Shown one piece after another: positions 8,258 through 14,829 of a stretch of DNA of 15,285 bases; within the stretch, counting starts at the first letter, position 1, and every line of letters starts with the position of its first letter. The stretch lies in the NCBI GenBank assembly GCA_902765655.1, contig CACXAK010000010.1, positions 1-15,285 on the forward strand, read 5' to 3'. Under the pieces are notes generated by a model. That model saw nothing but the letters and a program-made list of their open reading frames with translations. It had not been told where the DNA came from and did no database searches. Position numbers and translations under genes: made by a program. This DNA comes from an uncultured bacterium. GTDB lineage: Bacteria > Cyanobacteriota > Vampirovibrionia > Gastranaerophilales > Gastranaerophilaceae.

Positions 8258-8307
8258 CTCCTTAATTTTTATTCTTTGGCCGGTAAGGTTTTTAATTCCG
8301 ACCCGGC
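8258..8307 (-). promoter_or_regulatory. Candidate cis-regulatory pseudoknot in metK leader
   Basis: Read on the minus strand, GGTCGG (8303-8298) pairs with CCGGCC (8283-8278), including one G-U pair. An alternative register pairs GCCGG (8307-8303) with CCGGC (8283-8279). The hairpin loop contains CCTTA (8288-8284), which can pair with TAAGG (8264-8260), the metK Shine-Dalgarno. A 13-base A-rich linker joins them. This is an H-type pseudoknot like small translational riboswitches (preQ1-I, SAM-II, SAM/SAH). No T-run follows, so control would be translational. I could not match it to a known SAM riboswitch consensus. Confidence 0.45.
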
Positions 8308-8312
8308 GCTGT

Positions 8313-8327
8313 ACTATTTTAAATAGT
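8313..8327. promoter_or_regulatory. 15-bp perfect palindrome at metK start site
   Basis: ACTATTTTAAATAGT has perfect 7-base arms around one base. It overlaps the end of the metK -10 and the predicted +1 near 8318. It is a possible operator. It does not resemble the MetJ box (AGACGTCT), and chance in AT-rich DNA is a real alternative. Confidence 0.3.
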
Positions 8328-8353
8328 GTAATATAAACCCTTAATTATTTCAA
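8325..8353 (-). promoter_or_regulatory. Predicted metK promoter
   Basis: On the minus strand TTGAAA (8353-8348), 17 bases, then TACACT (8330-8325). RNA would start near 8318 and give a leader of about 70 bases, just long enough for the candidate pseudoknot. The promoter lies in the 155-base gap after the stop of paralogue 3, where no strong terminator is visible, so some read-through into metK is possible. Confidence 0.6.
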
Positions 8354-8404
8354 ATAAATTTCAGGTTGTACGAAGATTTATTAATAAAAAAGCAAAGAAA
8401 TATC

Positions 8405-10189
8405 CTATTTATTTTTTAAGTGATTAATTCTTGCAGTTAACAAATCTATTTCTGCTTGTAGTTTTTTATTTTCTTTTTCCATTTTATTGATATTATGCTC
8501 TAATTTGTCTGTTTCTTTATATAAATTCGCAATTTTTATGTGAATTTCTTTAATTGCATTTATAGCAGCATAAAATATTTCATCCAGTTTTATACTTAAA
8601 AAACCATTACTATTTTTTGATACCGAGTTAGGAAATATTTTTTGAAGATCTTGTGCAATAACACCAACATGTGGTATTTTATTTTTATCATCCTTAAATT
8701 TGTAATTATATACTTTTAGTTGTTTAATCTTTTCAAGACCATTATTATTTTTTGATTTTATATTTTTTAATCTTCTGTCACTTGTACCTGTTATAGGAGC
8801 TAAAGTTGCGCAATTACCTGAGTTTGAAAAATTATATGTGACTTGATTTGTAGCGCATTTTTCATCTAAAGTAGTCCCGAATATATTATTATTATAATAA
8901 AATGGGTATAAAACATCCCCTATAGTTAAAAATGTCTTGCCTCGAACAATAAGGTTCCCGTTAATAATAGTTGTAGCATTTGATACAATAGAAGGGTCAT
9001 TTATAAGGTATGAATTCCCTGAACCAACAGAGTTATGTATTTCTAAAACGGCATCACCGCCATAATTGCCGGCAGACTGCCATTTGTCTGTAAGTACAGA
9101 ATTTTCTTTTTTTATATTAGGATTAGCACCAATATATGTTCTGGGCGTTATGTCATCCTGCTTAATTCCTAATTCATCATAGACAGGTGAATCAGACGCA
9201 GGACCTGAATTCGCCCCGATACATGTTATATTTGACTGGGTAGTAACACCGAAACAAGAATTGTAACCTATAGCAGTATTATAGTTTCCGGTAGTTAAAT
9301 TTTTCAGAGCGTGAGCACCAATTGCAACATTGTATTTCCCTGATGTAATGCTTTCAAGAGCGCCATAGCCCAAAGCAACATCATAACGGTAATCATGTGA
9401 ACTTGATTTTGTTTGATTACCTGTAAAAGCTCCGGCAAAAGTGTTAAAGCTCCCTAATATTGTCTGAGAATTATAGCCTATAAGTGTATTTGAAGACATT
9501 AGAGTATTGCTGCCTGCGTTGTATCCGATCATAGTATTTTCATCACCGGTTAAATTCCCGTTGCCTGCCCCGGTACCTATATATGTATTATCTTTACCCT
9601 GATGGGCTCCAGTATATATATCACTGCCAAAAACGGTATTATTATCTGGCTTTTCATTAGCATTATCACGTTCCATGATATCGTTCATTGAATTAAAGCC
9701 GAAAACAACATTGCCGGTAGGATATGTCACTTCAGATGTTTTATTTTTCAGACCAGGAAAATCTTTTCCAAAAAATAAATTGTTATTGTCAGCCAAGAAA
9801 GTTGCAGCAAGCTGACCGGGATCTTCGAATACCGAGCGCCCAAAGCGAAGTTGTAATTGTCTTTGTATTAAGCTATTAGAGATGTATCCGGAACGAACTA
9901 CGAGTTTTGATACAGGTGTAAATGATGAATAAATATCTGCATCCGAATCAGGCGTAGTCCCTATATACATACTGCCTAAGTAATTATTGTTTATAGGCTT
10001 ATAGTATGTGTCCATAGGACCTGCCATGTAGTTTCTGCTTGACCATTTCCACATTTCCTGTTTTGTTGCAGAACTTCTTTGGCGTTTTGTAATAAGTGGA
10101 GCACATGCGGCAAACAAAATTGTAAGCACAAGAAGAACAATCATTACTTCTGCGAGTGTAAAACCCTGTTGATGTTTTAACTTGTCCAT
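8405..10189 (-). CDS. Prepilin-anchored fibre protein with C-terminal peptidase S74 chaperone (paralogue 3)
   Basis: 594 residues from the ATG at 10189, chosen because GGGAG lies five bases upstream and the mapped promoter leaves almost no leader for the in-frame ATG at 10210. The prepilin site is the canonical QG|FTLAE with Glu5 and Pro22. Shared blocks follow: EMWKW, MYIGTTP, VSKLVVRS. About ten YadA-like repeats (~160-326) include NTYIGTGAG, NTMIGYNAG and NVAIGAHAL. The conserved Cys pair is at 312 and 323, and the neck is VLEIHN...NLIVRG. The tip (418-469) is the shortest of the three, 52 residues with two Cys. The S74 domain starts at Ser470 in SDRRLK (Lys475), with GVIAQDLQKIFPN and FYAAINAIKEI, then a strong Lys/Glu-rich coiled coil to the end. 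It is not in the operon of paralogues 1 and 2 but is clearly homologous over its full length. Confidence 0.88.
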   Translation of the reverse strand: MDKLKHQQGFTLAEVMIVLLVLTILFAACAPLITKRQRSSATKQEMWKWSSRNYMAGPMDTYYKPINNNYLGSMYIGTTPDSDADIYSSFTPVSKLVVRSGYISNSLIQRQLQLRFGRSVFEDPGQLAATFLADNNNLFFGKDFPGLKNKTSEVTYPTGNVVFGFNSMNDIMERDNANEKPDNNTVFGSDIYTGAHQGKDNTYIGTGAGNGNLTGDENTMIGYNAGSNTLMSSNTLIGYNSQTILGSFNTFAGAFTGNQTKSSSHDYRYDVALGYGALESITSGKYNVAIGAHALKNLTTGNYNTAIGYNSCFGVTTQSNITCIGANSGPASDSPVYDELGIKQDDITPRTYIGANPNIKKENSVLTDKWQSAGNYGGDAVLEIHNSVGSGNSYLINDPSIVSNATTIINGNLIVRGKTFLTIGDVLYPFYYNNNIFGTTLDEKCATNQVTYNFSNSGNCATLAPITGTSDRRLKNIKSKNNNGLEKIKQLKVYNYKFKDDKNKIPHVGVIAQDLQKIFPNSVSKNSNGFLSIKLDEIFYAAINAIKEIHIKIANLYKETDKLEHNINKMEKENKKLQAEIDLLTARINHLKNK

Positions 10190-10219
10190 CCTTACTCCCA
10201 TATCCTCCATAATATTTTA

Positions 10220-10248
10220 ATTATACCACATATGTACGCTTATTTCAA
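10220..10248 (-). promoter_or_regulatory. Predicted strong promoter of paralogue 3
   Basis: On the minus strand TTGAAA (10248-10243), 17 bases, then consensus TATAAT (10225-10220) with an extended -10 TGG just before it. RNA would start near 10213, about 24 bases before the chosen ATG, leaving room for GGGAG. This is the best sigma70 match in the window. Confidence 0.75.
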
Positions 10249-10290
10249 TTATTGCAATTTTTTGTTTACAATGCTTATATCTCATTTTTG

Positions 10291-10299
10291 TGTTACACT
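10291..10299 (+). promoter_or_regulatory. Weak extended -10 candidate for valS
   Basis: TGT followed by TACACT (10294-10299) fits an extended -10, but no good -35 sits 16-18 bases upstream. Another weak reading is TTGCAA (10252-10257) with a -10 near 10275. The promoter must lie in the 139-base divergent gap, but its exact place is unclear. Confidence 0.25.
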
Positions 10300-10328
10300 T
10301 TTTTTATAGTTTTTTATGAGGATTTGTT

Positions 10329-12968
10329 ATGACAATTAAAGTTGAAGATTTACCTACCGTTTATGATGCAAAAGAAACCGAAGAAAGTATTTATAAATTT
10401 TGGGAAGAAAACGGATTTTTTAAAGCAGATGCCAACAGCAAAAAAGAACCGTATTCTATTGTAATTCCTCCGCCAAATGTTACAGGTGTTTTGCATATGG
10501 GGCATGCATTAGATGAGACTTTGCAGGATATTCTAATCAGATATCACCGTATGAGCGGTTATGAAACACTATGGGTCCCTGGTACAGACCATGCAGGAAT
10601 TGCAACTCAAAATGTTGTTGAAAAACAATTAAGAGAGCAAGGTTTATCCCGCTATGATTTAGGCAGAGAAAAATTTCTTGAAAAAACCTGGGAATGGGCT
10701 AACGCTCATAAATCAAGAATTTTAGATCAGTGTAAAAGATTAGGTGCTTCTTTTGATCGTTCAAGAGAAAGATTCACCTTTGATAAAGGTTGTTCGGATG
10801 CTGTAAAAGAAGTTTTTGTGCGTCTTTATGAAAAGGGTTTAATTTACAAGGGCAAATATATTGTAAATTGGTGCCCTCGTTGCCGCAGTGCGATTTCAGA
10901 CGTTGAAACAGAATATGCAACAGAACAAGGTCATTTATGGGAAATATCTTATCCTCTAAAGAATGAACCGGGCGCTATAATTGTTGCAACTACAAGACCT
11001 GAAACGATTTTTGGAGATGTTGCTATTGCTGTTCATCCTGATGATAAAAAATATTCAGAATTAGTCGGCAAAACAGTTGTTGTTCCTCTTTCTGGGCGTG
11101 AAATCCCTATTATTGCAGATGATTATGTTGACAGAAATTTTGGAACAGGTGCTGTTAAAATTACTCCTGCTCATGATCCTAATGATTATGAAGTTGGCAG
11201 ACGCCATGGTTTGAATCCAATTTGGGTAATTGACGAGGAAGCAAAAATGATTGCTTGCGGAGAAGTCCCTCAAAAGTATCACGGAATGGATCGCTATCAG
11301 GCAAGAAAAGAGATAATTGGGGATTTATCTTACCAAAACTTCCTTTTAAGGACTAAAGATCATGAGCATAATGTTGGTAAATGCCAGCGTTGCGGAACAA
11401 CAATTGAACCGTTGCTTTCCGAACAATGGTTTGTAAAAATGAAACCGCTTGCGCAAGAAGCAATAAAGGCTGTTCATGATGGCAGAATTAAGTTTATTCC
11501 TGAAAGATGGGAAAAAAATTATCTTGGATGGATGGAAAATATCAGAGACTGGTGTATTTCTCGTCAACTGTGGTGGGGACATCAAATTCCTGCATATCAT
11601 AATAAACAAACAGGGGAAATGATTGTAGCAAAAGAAAATCCGGATCCAAATCTTTGGGAGCAAGAAACGGATGTACTTGATACTTGGTTCTCATCAGGGT
11701 TATGGCCATTTAGTACGATGGGTTGGCCAAATACTGAGAGTGAAGATTTCAAAAAATTCTATCCAACAACTACTTTAGTTACCGGGTTTGATATTATTTT
11801 CTTCTGGGTTGCAAGAATGATCACAATGGGACTTGAATTTACAGGTAAGGCCCCGTTTTCAACCGTTTATATTCATGGTTTGATTCGTGATGAAAAGGGC
11901 CAAAAGATGTCTAAATCAAAAGGCAACACAATTGATCCTGTTGTTATTATTGATAAATACGGCTGTGATGCGCTGAGATTCACTATGACTTCATTGTGTA
12001 CTTATGGCGGTCAGGATATAAAAATTAGTGATGAAAGATTTGAATACGGAAGAAATTTTGCCAATAAAATCTGGAATGCATCAAGGTTTGTATTAATGAA
12101 TCTTGACGGAGTTGATGATAATGAAATTAATTTTAGCAGCCTGACTATTGCAGATAAGTGGATTTTAGATAAATTAAATAGTGTTGCTAATGAAGTTAAT
12201 GAAGATATTAAGTCATACAGAATCGGTGAAACCGCCCATGTTCTTTATGATTTCTTCTGGAATTCATATTGCGACTGGTATGTTGAAATTGCAAAAATTC
12301 AACTGCAGGATGATTCTTTAAAACTAAATACTCAAAGAGTATTAAGATATGTTCTTGATATGTCTTTGAGATTGTTACATCCTATAATGCCTCACATTAC
12401 TGAAAAGGTATGGCAATTAATACCTCAAAAGACGGATACAAAAGCCATTATGCTTGCAAAATTCCCTATTTCCAGTGAAAACTTAGTATTTTCAAAAGAA
12501 GCAAAAGAAATGGAGCTTGTTTTTGAGACAATTTCGTCATTAAGAAATGTTCGTCAGAGTTTCAACATTCCTTTATCACTGAATTTCGACATTGAAATTC
12601 ATGCTTCTAAGGACGAAGAGCCGATTTTCAAAGAAATAGAAAGTTATATTAAAAGAATGGCAAAAGTTGGGAATATAACATATTCTGATTCTGAAACTCA
12701 GATTAAAAAGTCTGCCAGTGCAGTTGTTTCGGCTTCAAAAATTATTATTCCGCTTGAAAATTTAATTGACTTTAATCAAGAAATTGCAAGACAAAACAAA
12801 AAACTCGAGAAACTTTCCGGTGAAAGAAAGTCACTTGAAGGAAGAATTAATAACCCTAAATTTGTATCAAATGCTCCTGCAGACTTGATTAAACAGACTA
12901 GGGAAAGAATTGATGAAATTCTTCTTCAGGAAGAATCGATAAAGGATCTTATTAAATCTTTGTCATAA
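10329..12968 (+). CDS. valS: Valyl-tRNA synthetase
   Basis: Class I aminoacyl-tRNA synthetase that charges tRNA-Val and edits misactivated threonine; cytosolic. The 879 residues are the usual length for the shorter bacterial type. PPPNVTGVLHMGHALD carries the HIGH motif as HMGH (56-59), followed by GTDHAGIATQ. The CP1 editing domain is marked by TTRPETIFGDVAIAVHP and by GTGAVKITPAHDPNDYEVG. Cys pairs in WCPRC and CQRCG fit the zinc-ribbon-like insert. QKMSKSKGN gives KMSKS at 526-530. The anticodon-binding helical domain follows (~600-760), and the C-terminal ~65 residues form the ValS coiled-coil tRNA arm. The start at 10329 has GAGG at 10318-10321, seven bases upstream. It is divergent from paralogue 3, and its own terminator follows. 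Confidence 0.98.
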   Translation: MTIKVEDLPTVYDAKETEESIYKFWEENGFFKADANSKKEPYSIVIPPPNVTGVLHMGHALDETLQDILIRYHRMSGYETLWVPGTDHAGIATQNVVEKQLREQGLSRYDLGREKFLEKTWEWANAHKSRILDQCKRLGASFDRSRERFTFDKGCSDAVKEVFVRLYEKGLIYKGKYIVNWCPRCRSAISDVETEYATEQGHLWEISYPLKNEPGAIIVATTRPETIFGDVAIAVHPDDKKYSELVGKTVVVPLSGREIPIIADDYVDRNFGTGAVKITPAHDPNDYEVGRRHGLNPIWVIDEEAKMIACGEVPQKYHGMDRYQARKEIIGDLSYQNFLLRTKDHEHNVGKCQRCGTTIEPLLSEQWFVKMKPLAQEAIKAVHDGRIKFIPERWEKNYLGWMENIRDWCISRQLWWGHQIPAYHNKQTGEMIVAKENPDPNLWEQETDVLDTWFSSGLWPFSTMGWPNTESEDFKKFYPTTTLVTGFDIIFFWVARMITMGLEFTGKAPFSTVYIHGLIRDEKGQKMSKSKGNTIDPVVIIDKYGCDALRFTMTSLCTYGGQDIKISDERFEYGRNFANKIWNASRFVLMNLDGVDDNEINFSSLTIADKWILDKLNSVANEVNEDIKSYRIGETAHVLYDFFWNSYCDWYVEIAKIQLQDDSLKLNTQRVLRYVLDMSLRLLHPIMPHITEKVWQLIPQKTDTKAIMLAKFPISSENLVFSKEAKEMELVFETISSLRNVRQSFNIPLSLNFDIEIHASKDEEPIFKEIESYIKRMAKVGNITYSDSETQIKKSASAVVSASKIIIPLENLIDFNQEIARQNKKLEKLSGERKSLEGRINNPKFVSNAPADLIKQTRERIDEILLQEESIKDLIKSLS

Positions 12969-12986
12969 TTTGTTGAAAAAAATAAT

Positions 12987-13021
12987 AACAAACCTTGCCC
13001 ATTTTTTGTGCAAGGTTTGTT
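12987..13021 (+). terminator. Intrinsic terminator of valS
   Basis: Perfect 12-base stem AACAAACCTTGC (12987-12998) and GCAAGGTTTGTT (13010-13021) with an 11-base loop, followed by TTGTTTATA. It separates valS from the S1-domain gene, whose promoter lies just downstream. Confidence 0.85.
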
Positions 13022-13057
13022 TTGTTTATAAAACTTTACAAGAATTTGTTACAAACA

Positions 13058-13086
13058 TTTACATATTCATATAAATTTGCTAGTAT
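13058..13086 (+). promoter_or_regulatory. Predicted promoter of the S1-domain gene
   Basis: TTTACA (13058-13063), 17 bases, then TAGTAT (13081-13086) preceded by TGC, an extended -10. RNA would start near 13093. The leader of about 47 bases contains a small hairpin, GTCAA (13112-13116) and TTGAC (13123-13127), immediately before GGAG (13130-13133). Confidence 0.5.
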
Positions 13087-13139
13087 ATCTTAGTAATATA
13101 TGATGGTAGTTGTCAATTAAATTTGACGTGGAGTTTATT

Positions 13140-14219
13140 ATGGCTGTAAAAAAAGGTGCATCTGAAGAAGATTTTGAAAAATTATTAGAACAGTATGATT
13201 ACAAATTTAAAAAGGGCGACTTAGTAAAGGGCATTGTTGTTGGTGTAGATGGTCAAGGAGTTCTGGTTGATATAGGTGCAAAAACTACTGCGCTTGTCCC
13301 AAATTATGAAGCAGTTGATAAAGGTGAAAATATTGAAGACAAATTCCAAAAAGGGATGGAAGCAGAATTTCTGATAATTAGAGAAGAAGATGAAGACGGG
13401 CGCTTTTTACTTTCTAAGAAAAAAGTTGATTTTGCTTATGCCTGGAAGGATCTGGAAAAGGCAAAAGAAGCAGATGAAACTATTCTCGGTACTGTTGTAA
13501 ATACGGTTAAGGGCGGTGTACTTGTTGAAGTTGCCGGGGTCCGTGGTTTTATTCCTTCGAGTCAATTAAGAGTTAAGGAAAGTGATTTAGAGGCAGGTGC
13601 AAAAATAGAAGTTAAAATTCTGACACTTGATGTTCAGCAAAATAATTTTATTTTATCCAATAAGAAAGTTTATGATGACTCAATTCAGGAAAGCAAAAAC
13701 AACATATTCTCGCAGGTTGAAGTCGGGCAAATTGTAAAAGGTGAAGTCGTAAGGATTACGGATTTTGGAGCCTTTGTTGATATCGGCGGAGTAGATGGTT
13801 TATTGCCGTTGTCTCAGTTATCATGGCGTTGGATTGATCATCCGACAGATGTATTGCATGTAGGGGATAAGATTGATGCTGAAATTATTTTGATAGACCA
13901 TGATAAACAGCGTATATCTTTAAGTTTGAAAAAGCTTGAGCCGGATCCGTGGATTGAAGCAGAAAAGAATATAAAAGAAGGCGAAGAAGTGGAAGGTACA
14001 ATTACACGTCTGAAATATTTTGGTGCATTCGTTGAAGTATTCCCGGGAGTTGAAGCGCTTTTGCCGCATGATGAAGTGATAGAGTACCAAAATGAAAATA
14101 AAAATATTCTTCAGGTCGGTGATAAAATTAAAACTAATATAATTAAATTTAACCCCGCTGACCGAAGAATTGCTTTATCTATCCATCAGCAGGTTTCAGA
14201 TTCTGATTCAAAAAGTTAG
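13140..14219 (+). CDS. rpsA: Ribosomal protein S1 homologue, four S1 domains
   Basis: RNA-binding protein that helps place mRNA on the 30S subunit. The 359 residues contain four S1 (OB-fold) repeats at about 25-94, 110-172, 195-262 and 280-350. The third is the best conserved (GEVVRITDFGAFVDIGGVDGLLPLSQLSW, split here as GEVVRITDFGAFVDIGG then VDGLLPLSQLSW). The N-terminus FEKLLEQYDYKFKKGDLVKG resembles cyanobacterial S1, though those usually have three repeats; four is closer to the Firmicutes S1 homologue. The start at 13140 is preferred over an in-frame TTG at 13110 because GGAG lies six bases upstream of the ATG. A six-domain proteobacterial S1 is excluded by length. The gene is transcribed alone between two terminators. 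A role other than ribosomal S1 is possible, so the symbol is by homology. Confidence 0.88.
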   Translation: MAVKKGASEEDFEKLLEQYDYKFKKGDLVKGIVVGVDGQGVLVDIGAKTTALVPNYEAVDKGENIEDKFQKGMEAEFLIIREEDEDGRFLLSKKKVDFAYAWKDLEKAKEADETILGTVVNTVKGGVLVEVAGVRGFIPSSQLRVKESDLEAGAKIEVKILTLDVQQNNFILSNKKVYDDSIQESKNNIFSQVEVGQIVKGEVVRITDFGAFVDIGGVDGLLPLSQLSWRWIDHPTDVLHVGDKIDAEIILIDHDKQRISLSLKKLEPDPWIEAEKNIKEGEEVEGTITRLKYFGAFVEVFPGVEALLPHDEVIEYQNENKNILQVGDKIKTNIIKFNPADRRIALSIHQQVSDSDSKS

Positions 14220-14246
14220 GAATAAAAATTTAATGATTATACTGAT

Positions 14247-14278
14247 AAAGATTCGAATGGTAAATTCGAATCTTTTTT
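14247..14278 (+). terminator. Intrinsic terminator of the S1-domain gene
   Basis: Perfect 12-base stem AAAGATTCGAAT (14247-14258) and ATTCGAATCTTT (14264-14275), loop GGTAA, within a run of six T. It isolates the S1 gene from fliJ. The TTGACT at 14280-14285 directly after it could be a -35 for fliJ, but no convincing -10 sits at the right distance. Confidence 0.9.
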
Positions 14279-14374
14279 GTTGACTTTTGATAAATAATTA
14301 TTAAATATATCATACATTTAGATGTTTATTGCATCTTCGAAATCATACATAATATGGTAGAAAGAGTAGTAGAC

Positions 14375-14818
14375 ATGCCATTCCGTTACAGATTGCAAAA
14401 AGTTTTGGATTTCAGAATTAACCAAAAAGAAGAACAGTTGATGAGAGTTCAAAAAGCACAGGCAGCTGTAAACAAAGCGGAAGATGATATTGCAAAGAAT
14501 AATCAGGCAATAGTTGATGCTAAGAATGGAATGCGCACTGCTGACCCTTCACTATATGACTATTATGACAAGTTTCTTAAACACCTGTATGAAGAAGCTG
14601 AAAGATTAGAGCAAGTAAGACAAGAGCTTCAGGAAATATTAGATGAAGAAATAAGAAAACTTGTAAAATGCGAACAAAATGTAAAAGTTTTGGAAAAACA
14701 CAAAGATAAAAACAAAGAGATATACTTGCAGGAAGAAAAATCAGAAGAGTTAAAACGTTTTTCCGAACTGGGTGTAACAAGATTTTACAGAAATAAGGTA
14801 GAAAATTCACAACAATAA
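14375..14818 (+). CDS. fliJ: Flagellar export chaperone FliJ
   Basis: Small cytosolic coiled-coil protein of the flagellar type III export apparatus. It contacts the FliI ATPase ring and FlhA. From the ATG at 14375 it is 147 residues, the classic FliJ length, and starts MPFRYRLQKVLDFR, the family N-terminal pattern (K/R-F-x-Y/F-R-L-Q-x-V-L). The rest is a long charged heptad-type helix with a short break near the residues ADPSLYDYY. An in-frame ATG at 14354 would add seven residues (MVERVVD) not typical of the family; neither start has a strong Shine-Dalgarno. FliJ usually follows fliI, but here the gene before it is an S1 protein with a terminator between, so fliJ appears to open a transcription unit. 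The next gene starts 11 bases after its stop. Confidence 0.82.
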   Translation: MPFRYRLQKVLDFRINQKEEQLMRVQKAQAAVNKAEDDIAKNNQAIVDAKNGMRTADPSLYDYYDKFLKHLYEEAERLEQVRQELQEILDEEIRKLVKCEQNVKVLEKHKDKNKEIYLQEEKSEELKRFSELGVTRFYRNKVENSQQ

Positions 14819-14829
14819 AGGTAGATATT

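Noticed and set aside
8250..8404. SAM-I (S-box) riboswitch before metK
   Set aside because: The gap is too short, and it lacks a four-helix core and a terminator hairpin with T-run; only a small pseudoknot is visible.
2931..10210. Prophage tail-fibre region
   Set aside because: S74 domains and tail-fibre-like repeats suggest phage, but each protein has a pilin anchor, and the neighbours are housekeeping genes with no capsid, terminase, holin or integrase.
13110..13139. TTG start for the S1-domain gene
   Set aside because: The ATG at 13140 has GGAG six bases upstream, and the ten extra residues do not resemble the S1 family.
14577..14810. Minus-strand open frame opposite fliJ
   Set aside because: It is antisense to a clear coiled-coil gene; its hydrophobic translation is the expected mirror of Lys/Glu-rich codons.
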